A stretch of DNA of 64,000 bases from Siphonodentalium dalli (GCA_032622095.1 CP136068.1:119091509-119155508); one strand, 5' to 3'. Counted from the stretch's first letter, positions 1-12,749 are shown. Notes: generated by a model not told the origin, from the sequence alone. Made by a program: numbers and translations.

Positions 1-189
1 TTGCATTGCACTCTACTATCGGTGACACGGGATTTAGTATTAGTTTTGCATCATTTAACCTAATATTTTGAGGATTATTCACGTTCACATTCAACTGACA
101 ACGGGATGCGGTTACGTCCGGTTCAGTTTTTTCTAACCGGTTACGTCGCTAACCGGATGCTAACCGGTTAACCGTCTAACCGCTTCAGC
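1..189. other. No gene seen; CCGG-rich short repeats
   Basis: There is no ORF or splice pattern of note. Between about 125 and 185 short AACCGG and GGTTA motifs recur, and these run directly into the Pearl-like array. Confidence 0.5.
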
Positions 190-1075
190 TCTAGTCATTT
201 TGGGGTCATTCGGTCAAAAAACATGGCCGCTGGCAGCCATCTTGATTTCAAAATTCAATCCATTGGCGTGGGCTACAGGTCGTACTGTTCGTCTGATCAT
301 CATGAAATTTGTCATGGATGTTAATATTGACATGTAGATGGGAACGAGTCATTTTGGGGTCGTTTGGCCAAAAAACATGTACGCCAGCAGCCATCTTGGA
401 TTTTACTCTTTGCATGACTAAATGCTTTGGCGCGGGCTACAGGTCGTAGCTTTGATCGGAACTTCCTGAAATTTGTCATGGATGTTAAAAATGACATGTA
501 GATGGGAACGAGTCATTTTGGGGTCATTCGGTCAAAAAACATGGCCGCTGGCAGCCATCTTGGATTTCAAAATTCAATCCATTGGCGTGGGCTACAGGTC
601 GTTCTGTTCGCCTGATCATCATGAAATTTGTCATGGATGTTAATATTGACATGTAGATGGGAACGAGTCATTTTGGGGTCGTTTGGCCAAAAAACATGTA
701 CGCCAGCAGCCATCTTGGATTTTACTCTTTGCATGACTAAATGCTTTGGCACAGGCTACAGGTCGTAGCTTTGATCGGAACTTCCTGAAATTTGTCATGG
801 ATGTTAAAAATGACATGTAGATGGGAACGAGTCATTTTGGGTTGTTCGGCCGAAAAACATGGCCGCTAGCAGCCATCTTGGATTTTACTCTTTGCATGAC
901 TAAATCCTTTGGCACGGGCTACAGGTCTTACCTTTGGTCTAATCTTTATGAGATATGTCATGATTGTTGACATTGACATGTTGATGAGAACAAGTCATTT
1001 TGGGGTCATTCGGCCAAAAAACATGGCCACAGGCAGCCATTTTGGATTTCAAAATTCAATAGGTCAATTCGCCGA
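190..1075 (+). repeat. Pearl-like core tandem array, five to six units
   Basis: The motif GATGGGAACGAGTCATTTTG recurs at about 338, 501, 656, 820 and (degenerate) 983, a step of 155-164 bp. Alternate units are more alike: 338 to 656 is 318 bp and 501 to 820 is 319 bp. Each unit also holds ACATGGCCGCYRGCAGCCAT and a TTGCATGACTAAAT segment. This is the same core unit as in the complete element at 30126-31229. No terminal hairpin is present, so this is the 3' part of an element entering from the left. Short ORFs through the array are by-products of the repeats. Confidence 0.85.
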
Positions 1076-1125
1076 AAAGCAGAGGGGAAACAGCCCAGAC
1101 GAAGTCGGGTCCACCTGCTAGTTTA
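1060..1125 (-). mobile_element. Fragment of short GACA-tailed element (reverse)
   Basis: Read on the minus strand, this matches the left end of the element at 51160 (GGTGGACCCGACTTCGTC, then CGGGCTGTTTCCCCTCTGC). Only about 65 bp remain, abutting the Pearl-like array. Confidence 0.65.
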
Positions 1126-2910
1126 ATATACATGTATATATTACGCTTCAAAGCCAATAGGACTACACTTCCAATCGCTGGCAAGGCCGGTTGACAATCA
1201 TGACTGCATATAGTCCACACTGACATGTTTGGCAACTAACTTTGCTGGCGCACTACATGTACATGTATGTGTATGCCTAGTGCAGCCTTCATAATTGGCT
1301 ACGGCAATCAGCATTGCCGAAGCAATTTGCTGAAGCAAACTGGGGCACGGCGTACTGTTGCCTTAGCGGATTGCCGAAGCCAAACAATCTGAATTAAGAG
1401 GGCTGCCTAGTGTATTGGGGATTAACAGTAGTTAATAAATGCTTGTGTCTATTATTGGAGAAACGGACACATTCAAAGTTGCAGACAATTTTGAAGAAGT
1501 AGATACTTTGGAGTTAGACACTTTGGTAGGTTTTGAAGCAGCAGTATACTTTTGAAGGAGCAGACATTTCTGAGTTACAGACACATGTATTGCTTATTCA
1601 ACCATTTTCATTTCTGTGAAACCTAGATTATCACTAACTGTCAAAACATCCCTGAAATCTTCTTTGTAAGCCAGAGCAAGCCGCGATGGCACATCAGTAA
1701 TTAATCCACAACAAAGGCTACCATGCAGTGCCATATGCTTAGGAAAATTAACTATCACCTCTCGCTTGTGCACCAGGCAGTAACTATATTCAAAGAATAC
1801 CACGACAAAAGGTACGACAAGAGGCACCATGTATTTCCCTCCGGAAGCTGACATAAGCTAATGAGAGCCAGAGCACCCTGCTGTAAAGACAGTTTCAGAA
1901 TCAGTCAGAAAGTCTATACAAGATGCAACTAAAAAACTCACCACTACTCTCGCCTGCCAAATAATAGTGATGTCCAAATAAAATGATGCTGCACATTTAA
2001 CATAGCTCAGACGTGGAAACCCCTTAACTTTCTCAAAATTTGTCAGAAATTTCTGAAATTTGATACAAGCGATTATTGTGAGACAATAATTAAAAACCAT
2101 TGGATATTAACCACAGGTCCCTGGCACCCATTTAAGACATGTCTTTGGGTGGTGGGGATCTATTGTGCCATGGACCTGTGATATTAACCTCATTTACTTT
2201 ACTCTTATGGCATGAACATTTAAAAAAAAATTTAAAGTGATGTGGAACACTCCGGTAGAGTGATCACATATAAATGGAGGATAATCTTGCTCAAAGTAGT
2301 TATTTTTACAAATATTATATCAAAATTGACAACACACACCCACATTTGTATATATTAATTAAATGCAGTGACTCTTGGTGGCGAAATCGTTTTTGTTAGT
2401 TTATCACCAATAGTTGCGTCCCGAATCGAGAAGTAAATATTTACAATTGAGCGTAGTTCTGACGATGTTTGCTATGGAGTGGTACGGTCGATTTTCTTGA
2501 GATTTTTGGCGATGTTAGTAGAATGCTACATTCATCCAGTTGGCATATAGCTTCTTAATACTAACTGATGAGTTTCACGCACCCGAACAAGTCCATAATA
2601 TGTCTTTAACTGTTTTCAGGTACCAAGAACTTCTGTAAAATATTTAGATTTTTTTCAAAAGTTCAGTTCATGTATCCATGATATCATATCTGAAGATCGT
2701 GGGAGAGGACTTAACTATTCTTAATTCATGAAATTTAATGATTTTTATCTTTTAGAAAGGCATGCAACTACCCATAAATAATGTTCTATATTTGCCATTT
2801 TCATGTTGTGCCTGTTTATCAATGAAAAATTGGGGTGAGATGAGTTCTGGGTCATGGGTTCTAACCAAGTTAAAGCTAACCACCATGTATATTACAACTG
2901 TGGCCTAATT
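1126..2910. other. No supported gene; contains a small foldback at 2104-2198
   Basis: Open frames of 86 and 80 codons exist on the minus strand (1594-1854 and 1858-2100), but I recognise no domain and see no convincing splice context. At 2104-2198 inverted arms around CACAGGTCC and TGGCAC form a foldback of roughly 95 bp. Confidence 0.4.
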
Positions 2911-2912
2911 AT

Positions 2913-2945
<33 letters not shown>

Positions 2946-3337
2946 CAATGAGTTGTGGGGGGGGATACTGGTATCAGCTTGTCTGCCCGTCCGTCTGTCC
3001 ATCTGTCGAGCCATCTGTCCGTCTGTCGGGCCGTGCGTCCGTCCGTGGACACAATTTTGTCCGGAGTTTTTCTCAGTCGTTTTATGATCATTTCCATGAA
3101 ACTTGGCACAGACATCAACCACCATGGGAACCTGTGCACCTGCGATTATGACGTCTGTCAGACTTTTTTTGGTGGAGTTATCCCCCCTTTTTCGACTTAG
3201 AATTTTTTTGCAACATGTATAATTCTGTCCGAGCTTTTATTCCTACATTTTTAGGTCAATTTTTTTTAAACTTGGCACAGATATTTAGTACCATGGGAAC
3301 CTGTGCACCTGCGATTATGACGTTGGTTCGAATTTTT
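2911..3337 (+). mobile_element. Hairpin-led element with poly-C/poly-G hairpin
   Basis: It opens with ATA then 31 C (2914-2944), a short loop, then eight G and ATA (2957-2967), which form a GC hairpin. A tract rich in GTCC/GTCT follows at about 2977-3050. Then come two copies of a unit containing CATGGGAACCTGTGCACCTG, about 180 bp apart. The next element begins at 3338. The order (hairpin, GTCC tract, tandem units) is shared with the other hairpin-led elements in the window. Confidence 0.7.
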
Positions 3338-4165
3338 TAGCTCAATTTTACTTTGTAAAGTTTCAGCTATTGTCATGGCTTTGTTGTCCGTCATCCGTGT
3401 GTGCGTGTGTATGTGATGTGTCAACAATACAGGCTACAGGTTGTACCTTTGATCGGATCATTATGAAATTTGTCATAGCTGTTGACATCAACATTTAGAC
3501 CAGAACAATTCATTTTGGGGTCATTCGGAAAAATGTTAACAGTGTCATGTAGATGGGAACGAGTCATTTTGGTGTCATTCTGCCAAAAAACATGGCCACC
3601 AGTGGCCATCTTGGATTTCAAAATTCAATCCATTAGGACGGGCTACAGGTCGTACTGTTCATCTGATCATCATGAAATTTGTCATGGATGTTAATATTGA
3701 GATATAAATGGGAACGAGTCATTTTGGGGTTATTTGGCCAAAAAACATGGCCGCCGGCAGCCATCTTGGATGTTACTCTTTGCATGACTAAATGCTTTGG
3801 CACAGGCTACAGGTCGTACCTTTGATCGGATCATCATCAATTTGTCATGGATGTTAACAATGACATGTAGATGGGAAACGAGTCATTTTGGGGTCATTCG
3901 GCCAAAAAATATGGCTGCCATCAGCCATCTTGGATTTTACTCTTTCTATGACTAAATCATTTACATGTAGCATGAGCTACAGGTTATATCTTTAGTCTGA
4001 TCATCATGAAATTTGTCATGACTGTTGAAATTGGAATGTAGATGGCAACGAATCATTTTGGGGTCATTCGGACAAAAAAAATGGCTGCCAGCGGCCATCC
4101 TGGATTTCCAAATTCAATCCATTAGCACAATTAAATCCTTTAGCATGAAGCCAAGACATTAAGCT
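3338..4165 (+). mobile_element. Pearl-like element, left end and core units
   Basis: It starts with the hairpin TAGCTCAATTTTACTTTGTA running into AAGTTTCAGCTA (3338-3370), then a short GTCC/GTGT stretch. About four to five core units with GATGGGAACGAGTCATTTTG and GCCATCTTGGATTT follow. I see no terminal right end, so it is probably 3'-truncated near 4165. Confidence 0.75.
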
Positions 4166-4761
4166 ATTTGGTGATTAGAGTGTTGTGTTAAAAATTTCTA
4201 AATATTCTTGCAGTTCTTGGTACCGAAAGGGACAAAAAGGACAATAATTTGTTCAGCCTCTCAAATGTATTAAAATGCATTGTTTTTATCGTCTTTTAAT
4301 AATTGCTCAGATTCTACATAAAATTAAGATGATGATATGTGAAATTAAAGATTTTTGCTTGATGGATCCAGAGAAATTCTTTGTTAAAAATCTGTTGCCA
4401 TGTTTTGCTGGATTTATGCAAGACGTGCTTATCTCCTTTAATTTGCCTACAAGTGGACTAGAAGTCAATATTTCTTTATTCTATTGCAGTTTGTTTAAAT
4501 GTCTGAAGCACTGTGAACAGCAACAAGTGGATATTAAAGTACAAAGTGTCATATGAACAATAAAGTAAGAGAGACATTGATTGAACGAAGTAGTGAAAAA
4601 AGAAAACAACAACAACATTTTCAAGTAAGAAACGATCGAAACAATTTATTGAATTAATAACATCAGTATACATTCAATTAGGTCTAAATTCTTTGCTTCA
4701 TATAGTCTACAATGCGGATGATCTTTAGAGAGGTGATAAACTGCAAAATTTTACAGATTAT
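4166..4761. other. No gene seen
   Basis: AT-rich. An open frame at 4275-4556 (93 codons) has no recognisable domain and lies between two mobile elements. Confidence 0.4.
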
Positions 4762-7700
4762 TAGCTCAACTTACTTTGTAAGCTTGAGCTATTGCCATGG
4801 GTTGCGTCCGTCATCCGCGTGTCCATCAACAATTTCCTTTGGCGCGGGCTACAGGTCGTATCTTTGGTCTGATCTTTATGAAATTTGTCAAGAATGTTGA
4901 CATTGACATGTAGATGGGAACGAGTCATTTTGGGGTCATACGGCCAAAAAACATGGCCGCTGGTGGCCATCTTGGATTTCAAAAATAAATCCATTGGCGC
5001 GGGCTACAGGCCGTATTGTTTATCTGATCATCATAAAATTTGTCATGAATGTTGAAATTTACATGTAGATGGGAACGAGTCATTTTAGGATCATTTGGCC
5101 AAAAAACATGGCCGCTGGTGGCCATCTTGGATTTTACTCTTTGCATCACTAAATTCTTTGACACATCCTACAGACCACATCTCTGATCCGATCATCACCA
5201 AACTTCATATGGATCATCGGGCGACCTCTAGATGGGAACGAGTCATTTTGGGATCATTTGGCAAAAAAACATGGCTGCTGTCAGCCATCTTGTATTTTAC
5301 TCTTTGCATCACTAAATACTTTCGCGCGGGCTACAGGTCGTATCTTTGGTCGGATCTTCATGAAATTTGTCATGAATGTTGACATTGACCTGTAGATTGG
5401 AACGAGTCATTTTGGGGTCATTCGGCCGAATAACATGACCGCTGGTGGCCATCTTGGATTTCAAATTTGAATCCATTGGCGCGGGCTACAGGCCGTATTG
5501 TTTATCTGATCATCATAAAATTTGTCATGAATGTTGACATTTACATGTAGATGGGAACGAGTCATTTTAGGATCATTCAGCCAAAAAACATGGCCACTGG
5601 TGGCCATCTTGGATTTTACTCTTTGCATCACTAAATCCTTTGACACATCTTACAGACCACATCTCTGATCCGATCATCACCAGACTTCATATGGATCATC
5701 GGGCTGACCTCTAGATGGGAACGAGTCATTTTGGGGTCATTTGGCCAAAAAACATGGCCACCGTCAGTCATCTTGGATTTTACTCTTTGCTTCACTAAAT
5801 CCTTTGACACATCCTACAGACCACATCTCTGATCCGATCATCACCAAACTTCATATTGATCATCGGGATGACGTCCTGATGGGAAAAGAGTCATTTTGGG
5901 GTCATTTGGCTAAAAAATATGGCCGCCGGCAGCCATATTGAATTTTACTCTTTGTATCACTAAATACTTTGACACACCCTACATACCACATCCCTGATCT
6001 GATCATCACCAAACTTCATATGGATCATCGGGGTGACTTCTTGATGGGAACAAGTCATTGTTATGGGAGGCCAAAATCACATTTAATAATGAATTGTGCT
6101 TAAGCGCAAATAATTGCGCTTAAGCGCAAATACAAATAGGGTATTTACACTTAAGCATAATGAATTGCGCTTAAGCGCAATTAATTGTGCTTAAGCGCAA
6201 TCAATTGCGCTTAAGCGTAATTGTGACTACTATCTAACCTACCCATAAACTATTGGCATGACCTGGTGTATCACCTAGCAACACAAGAGGAGCATTGGGG
6301 TAATTTTAACCTATTTTAATTAGCCTGAGTACTCAACAGTCAACTGTGAGTATGTGTTCAACAATGATAATCCCTAATTACATATTATCAGCATCCCTAT
6401 ATCCAAAGAATTGATGTCTCATTCCCGGAACTCTAGTAATTTTTTGTATGATGTTTTTTAATGTATTTTTGCACAGATTTGGGCCCTTACTATGGTCATA
6501 TACTATAGCATGCATGTGGTGTCACTGCATGAGGGCTTGCTTACCTCATATGGTTTACTTATTGACTTAAATCAGGGGAAAAAAACCCTATTTTCATATT
6601 ATCAGCGTCCCTGTCCAAAAAAAATTGGTGTCTCATTCCTGGAGCTTTGGTGTCTCAGTCCTCGAGCTCTTGTTTTTTTTATTAAATCAGCATCTCTTGC
6701 ACATATCTATAGTATTTCCATGGTCATATAGTGTGAATGTGGTGTCATCGAGGGCTTGCTTCCCTCATATGGTGTGCCTGTATACTCGAAAATTGAAGAA
6801 AATCAAAGTCGCCCCGACTAATACAGAAAGAAATGCTATTGCAAGTAGCCCCAACTAATATATACCGAAGATAATATAATGCGATCATGAGTCACTCCAT
6901 CTAAAACAGAAGGTGATACTATTGCGAGTCAGCCATTTTGATAAAGAAGTTGGGCTAGCACCCTACCCATCCAAATCAATGAAACCAAGAGGCGATATGT
7001 CAATAGGAGTTACGGTTAAGTTATGGATAAACCTATTTATTCACCAGGGGTGTTTAGTTACATATAACCATGAATTGCGCTTAAGCGCAATTAATTACAC
7101 TTAAGCGCAATTGATTGCGCTTAAGCACAATTGATTGTGCTTAAGCACAATTAATTGTGCTTAAGCGCAATTATTTATTAAATGTGAATTTGGCCTCCCA
7201 TACATTTTGGAGTCATTTGGAAAAAAAATATGGCCACCAATGGCCATTTTGAATTTTACTCTTTGTATCAGTTTGTATGACTAAATATTTCTACAAAATA
7301 GCATGGGTTATAGACCGATCTATTTGTTTGATCTTCATGAAATTTGTCACGGATTTTGACATTGACATGTGGATGGGAACGAGTCATTTTGGGGTCATTC
7401 AGCAAAAAAACATGGCCGCCAGTGGCCATTTTAGAATTTACTCTTTGCATCACTAAATCCTTTGGCACACCCTACAGACCACATCCCTGATCCGATCATT
7501 ATGAATCATGTCATGAATGTTAAAATTGACATGTAGATGGGAACGAGTCATTTGGGTCATTCAGCCAAAAAACATGGCCGCTGGTGGCCATCTTGGATTT
7601 CAAAATTGAATCTGTTGACGCGGGCTACAGGCCGTACTGTTTGTCTGATCTTCATAAAAATTATCATGGATGTTGACATTGAGATGAAGATGGGAACGAG

Positions 7701-8126
7701 AAATTTTAGGGTCATTCCTGGTCATTCGGCATAAAAAACCATGGCCGCCAGCGGCCATCTTGCATTTTACTCTTAGGATCACTAAATCCTTTGACACACC
7801 CTACAGACCATATCCCTGATCTGATCATCGCCAAACTTCATATTGATTATCGGGGTGACCTAGATGGGAACGAGTCATTTTGGGGTTATTCGGCAAAAAA
7901 TTATGGCCGCCAATGGCCAGTTTGGTTTTTACTCTTTGTATGACTAAATATTTCTACAAAATCCATTAGCATGGGGTGCAGGATATTATTTTTTGGTCCC
8001 TCTTCACATTTACATCTTGTCTTACTAAGACATTTCAATTAGCACCTTTCATTAGTCCTCCATTTACTGTCAACCATTAAATTATTCCCCTACCTAAGTT
8101 GAGCTACAGTGTCAATAACACTTTCA
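4762..8126 (+). mobile_element. Pearl-like element, full span with nested MITE
   Basis: The left end is the hairpin TAGCTCAACTTACTTTGTAA to TTGAGCTA (4762-4791) followed by GTCCGTCATCCG. About ten core units of roughly 160-165 bp follow, with a second unit type ending CTTCATATGGATCATCGGG alternating in. The right end at about 8095-8126 holds AAGTTGAGCTA, the reverse complement of the left terminus, and then the small palindrome AGTGTCAATAACACT. A 1.1-kb MITE interrupts the array at 6064-7200. The architecture fits non-autonomous Helentron-like (HINE/Pearl) elements. Confidence 0.72.
6064..7200. mobile_element. MITE with 26-bp TIRs and palindromic 20-mer arrays
   Basis: The termini TGGGAGGCCAAAATCACATT and, on the other strand, TGGGAGGCCAAATTCACATT are inverted, with one mismatch in about 26 bp. 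TA flanks both ends (6062-6063, 7201-7202), fitting a TA target duplication inside a Pearl-like core unit. Just inside each TIR lies an array of AATTGCGCTTAAGCGCAATT, a perfect palindrome, at about 6090-6220 and 7070-7175. The interior has two roughly 225-bp direct copies (motif GTCTCATTC at about 6415 and 6635; GAGGGCTTGCTT at about 6530 and 6750). No transposase is present. The superfamily is not certain. Confidence 0.8.
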
Positions 8127-8134
8127 TATGGAAC

Positions 8135-11100
8135 CAGGGTTGGCGCTGGACGAAAATTTTCTGTTGCCAAAAGTTTTGCCAAATGAAATTATTTTTTGCA
8201 AATTAAAAAAATATTTGCCAAATTTAATTGCGCATATAATTGCAGAAATTATCGTGTTTTTATCTTTGTTAAAAACTAACCTCAGACACAGGTAAAATGA
8301 GCTACTAGAAAAGCAAGTTCGTATTACATGTATTAATAAATATCAAAGTAGCAATAAATATCTAAGCGACACCTGACTGGAAACTACGTTTAATGTTGCT
8401 CCAGTCATCAAGCATATATAGTATTTCGCCTTGTATTACTGCTGAAATCAACGCTCCATAAATTAATCTGTAGTCATTCACAATCAGCAGATTGACCTTT
8501 GTCTTATACTCTCTGGTAACTTAACGCTGACATCATAACTATGTGCTATATAATGTCGCCATTAATATGCAGTGTTACAATGACTACATGCGTCCATAAT
8601 CCAAACGGACAAAGGGAGGATTAACTGTCAAAACAAATTTATAATTACCTTTCGCGGTATCTACATTGAGATAATGTTACAAAGTACTTACAACAGCCTC
8701 AATGAAAAATTTCCAGAACATCATTTTTTTCCGACTCACATTTTAACAACGGTCGATTAGCAGTTTGATGAAAGTTTGATTAAAACAGAAAGATGGAGTT
8801 ACCATGTAGTGAAAACTAAAGAAGATTACATATAACTGTCGACATAATACTATTGACTGCGCTACATGTACAGCACTGCTCAAAGTAAGCGACCTGTTTT
8901 AACGAGGTGTACATGCATTAATACCGAGGTGCAATACTGCGACATACTGCCGATTTGCGGTTGCACTACCATGCGGTAACGGGTGTTGGTACCGCGGTGC
9001 CACCGCACAAACGCGGTGACATTACCGCTACGCGGTAGCGTTTTTGTAACGAGGTTAATGACGGGATTCGATGTCTGACCGTCAATCTTTCAAAATAGGA
9101 CGGCCGTTCTCACGATCTCCGTCCATGATTGTGAAAGGTGAAGTGTATTATTAAATTATTGAAATAGATGAAAGTCGAGTATCGGGAAATATACCGGGCT
9201 TCCAGATTAAGAAAAGGTAAGTATAAGTTACTTTGAGAAAGTAATTTTTCAATTAAATGTGAATATTAAAATATTATAACACTTCTAGTCTCGTTTTATT
9301 GCCCAAAATTCCCATAAATGACACTATTTGTAAGCAGTGTGTGTTATCGGGAAGGGAACAAATGATTTCGGCCATTTTAGACAGCTCAGTAAATCCCGTA
9401 TCTATAGTCTATAGTTTATATCAATGTTCAGATGTACGTCATCACCAAATTGAATGATAACGATAATATTTAAATAGTTCCCAGAATAAATATCATTGTT
9501 AACTTTATTGACATTCATTATCTTCAAATCACAAACACCAGTTGTTCATATAAAGGGAATTATTGTCTTAGCAATAAAAGACACAAAGTGGAACTGCTGT
9601 ATATCCAGGGAAAACAAATACATTCTGTGCAAAAGCACGTGTCACTGATTACATCATACTCCAGCTGGTAGACTTTGTTAATATAGGACACGGGACACTT
9701 AAGATGTCGTCATGTCTTTTTATAACTGGCCTCAATGGGTGATATAAATATTTGTGTTTTGGTTGATGGTGCTATCAGTAAAACTACACACGTGACGCGC
9801 AAATGGCTGTTTTATGTTTTGAACACTTGTATTTTCATTACATCAATGCATCCGTTTAGCTTACATAATGCTCGTAGAAGGTAGTTCAGATATTTATCGA
9901 TCTATTTTGGTATTGCGAATAATATTATGTGTATTTTGGAGAGCAAACCGCCATGTGGCTTTAAACAGACAAGGCTCATTCGATCTTTAAAATGTTGCGC
10001 ACGTAATAGCTATTTATAAATATTTGTCGCACAAAAGTGAGACAACCGCTCTTTATTGCTACCATATCGGGAATAAACTAACAAGGACTAAAACACACCG
10101 AATTTTAAGTGATTAAAATAATTATGTTACAATGTTAACCTCTGTATATAACCAAACAAACATATTCAGAGGTCAACTTTCCAACACCATGCATGTTTTT
10201 CTTCCGAATCGCGATTAGATAGGAATATGTGAATATAATTTATACTGCGACCCACCGAGAACCACAAGTGCACGCCATCGCTAAAGGTTGTAATTTCACA
10301 TCAAACAATGCCGCCCGACACACACAAGCTCAATGAATGTTCACGTAACAATATCAAAGACTGATTTGACAACGTTGTGTCTTTCAATGTTTGGTGTTTT
10401 GCGTGTGTCTTTTGTCGCGCACATTGGCGACGATAACAACTTTGCTGCATGACATTGCCACGCTTTCTTAGTTATACATTTTATTCCCACCGACAAGAAA
10501 TCTTGAGGCGCAAATGTTTGTAAATTGCTTTACTACTTCACGCATGCGTACAATCGTACGTCTTGACGACAATATACTATCTACGCGCCGATTATGTTTG
10601 GCATATGAACAAAACTATAGATTTTTAAATATTCCTTCCGTTGATGGCGATTTGAACGAATACGAATATTTCTGCAATGAACGCTGCCCTGGCCTCTAAG
10701 ACTAAAATCAGACTATTACTAATGCACCGTCCCCGCTAGTTTCAACCAAATTCAGATAAATGGCGGATTTACTTCTCCCATTATATAAGAAATTTATATT
10801 TCGGAAACATAAACAAAACAAAAAAATCCACATGAGTGGAAACCGATATAGGAATCGGGTGCGTAAATCATTTGACGATATGTAAGATAGATGCTAACAA
10901 CAAAACTATTAATCCACGATGCTTTGCGTAATCGCTGTAAGCAACTATAACTGAGTTCAAAAACCACCAAGTGATTAAAAATATTATAATAATCTGATTT
11001 TCTGGTAAAAATATTTCATATATATACATGACATGAGATTAAACGTGATGTATGTGTAAATTTGTAATATGTTACATGTAAACCCGACATGTTCATGTAC

Positions 11101-11640
11101 TTTGCCCATATGTACTCCGATTGCATTATTATTCATTTATATTCATTACGTATACATAATTATGTGCAGGTGACAGGTATTCATTCAATACAAAAGTTAT
11201 TCATAATCATTTACCCACCATGTGAGGCCTTGTTTCTGACGTTTTCTCTCTCCGCGGTGAAGGGCCGTTAGCGGTAAATTGAACGCGGTCACGAAAACAA
11301 TAACGCGGTGTACGGCGGTAACGAACACTAATAACGCGGTGACATGCGGTAACCAATGGTAAAAATACCGCCCCAGTGCCGCGGGTCAACCGCTCTCCGC
11401 CGCAGGATAAACTGATAGCCACGATATTTTGGTGGTATCACCGCGGTAAGTACCAGCCCATAACCTCGTTAAACAGGTCGCTTAATGAGAGCATAGCTGT
11501 AAATTGATCGCTTTCTTGTTTTGGTTTCCCATTGTATTGTCTGTAATTCAGCACAAGTAACCAATAACCCATGTACGATGATGTTTTATGACTAGATAGT
11601 TCACATCCCATAAATTTGGCAAGCAGCAGCGTGAACCCTG
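8135..11640. mobile_element. hAT-type element split by the 2.6-kb TA element
   Basis: The left terminus CAGGGTTGGCGCTG and the right terminus, on the other strand CAGGGTTCACGCTG, are inverted. Both sides carry the 8-bp duplication TATGGAAC (8127-8134 and 11641-11648). Without the inserted element the hAT is about 0.87 kb and has no transposase. Subterminal GCCAAA motifs recur, as in the related element at 59764-60929, with which it also shares interior sequence. Confidence 0.85.
8871..11499 (+). mobile_element. 2.6-kb TA-flanked element, copy A
   Basis: The termini CAGCACTGCTCAAAG then TAAGCGACCTGTTTTAACGA at left, and the inverted CAGCTATGCTCTCAT then TAAGCGACCTGTTTAACGAG at right, form TIRs of about 40 bp flanked by TA. 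GC-rich stretches with CCGCGGT/ACGCGGT motifs sit inside both ends. The interior is AT-rich and shared at high similarity with copies at 34489 and 55884. It lies inside a hAT whose 8-bp duplication proves it is a later insertion. No recognised transposase; the family is unknown to me, with a Tc1/mariner-like TA target as the only clue. Confidence 0.85.
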
Positions 11641-11648
11641 TATGGAAC

Positions 11649-12558
11649 AAAGTGGGGACATGACAAAATGTGGGACAAAATGACAGAATGCAGGACAGAA
11701 TTTGTAATTGTGTGGGACGGCAGATATCTCAAAGAATATAGCGCATAGATGGCTCATTTTAGGTGTCTAACTAAATCTCAATATTCTCCCCCAACCGAAT
11801 GTTTCATTATTCGGCCAACAACTGACCTACCCTTTCATTAATTTTATTGCTTTTCTATCCCTGACACCAACAGCTTCACTTCAGTAAATTTTAACATGCA
11901 CCATTATCTCCCTCGTAAAAAGTTGCCACTGTTAGACCCCTTGGAATCCATCTAGATGGTCCCCTGTTAATTTCTATAGAACACAGACAGACATTTGCGA
12001 ATATAGATATACATGTAGATTAATATTATCCATATGACCTGGGATGTGGAATGGTAAAATCCCACCCAAGGGTCCATATATTTGGGCCAGACATGAGGCT
12101 TGCCGAGTGTCCGGAACAAATATCTGGCCCTGAGGGTGAGAGTTTTTCATGCCCACATCCCATGTCATGATGGAACACTTTTCCCAACCCAAGAACCTCA
12201 TTTTGATTTTACGCCAATCATTGACACATCTGAGTAGGTTAACAACCATACATCAGGGGAGAAAAATGATGCAATATTTGTGACTATCGTGGATGGTTTT
12301 AGTATATATTGGAAATATGCCGTATTTTACAACTTGGAGGCATTCTGTTGGTGGATAAAAGAACAACACTCTTTTGTTTGAAATGTCACATGGGCTGACA
12401 TGACAAATTTAATGCTGTACATGTAGCATGCTAGATTCCACACGTTCGTATGATATTTCCCCACAGCATTGCTGTGGCTAATTTCGAGGACTGCCTGTTG
12501 ACAATATTGTTCTAGTTTGACAATTTACAGTAAATAGCATATTCTGTTATATTTGCAG
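11649..12558. other. No gene seen upstream of exon 1
   Basis: Unique-looking AT-rich sequence. A minus-strand open frame at 11974-12249 (91 codons) has no recognised domain. The last bases before 12559 form a probable acceptor, so this is likely intron or 5' region of the CARD-TIR-STING gene. Confidence 0.4.
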
Positions 12559-12708
12559 AGTAAAAAAAAAAAAACCACACATGACAATATGGCTGATTGC
12601 CAGAAGTTGAACGAAACGCTGATTAGTGTCATCAAAGAGGATTTTTGTAAACGAGTAACTCCATGCCAGATCCTGCCTTACCTTTCTTTCCTAAATACTG
12701 ATGATGAG
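12559..12708 (+). CDS. Exon 1: 5' UTR and first half of CARD-like domain
   Basis: The ATG at 12589 opens 40 codons that end exactly at GAG|GTTTGT (donor at 12709), phase 0. The start context is good, with A at -3 and G at +4. A TTTGCAG just before 12559 looks like an acceptor, so a 5' UTR intron and a more distant promoter are likely. An upstream ATG at 12581, in weak context, opens a nine-codon reading frame that overlaps the start out of frame and could dampen translation. The peptide starts MADCQKLNETLISVIKEDF and has the spacing of helices 1-3 of a CARD, with the YLSFL pattern before an acidic turn (TDDE). Joined to exon 2 it makes a domain of about 93 residues resembling the CARDs of RIG-I/MDA5-like receptors. 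A different death-fold subfamily is possible. Confidence 0.62.
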
Positions 12709-12749
12709 GTTTGTTAAACTTATTTATGTCTATAGCTGTCATGATTATT

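Noticed and set aside
1594-2100. Two minus-strand frames of 86 and 80 codons as a separate gene
   Set aside because: No domain, no splice signals of note, and no repeat or homology clue.
2854-3200. Several 67-81 codon frames over the poly-C and GTCC tract
   Set aside because: Low-complexity repeat translation with proline, glycine or PSV runs in overlapping frames on both strands.
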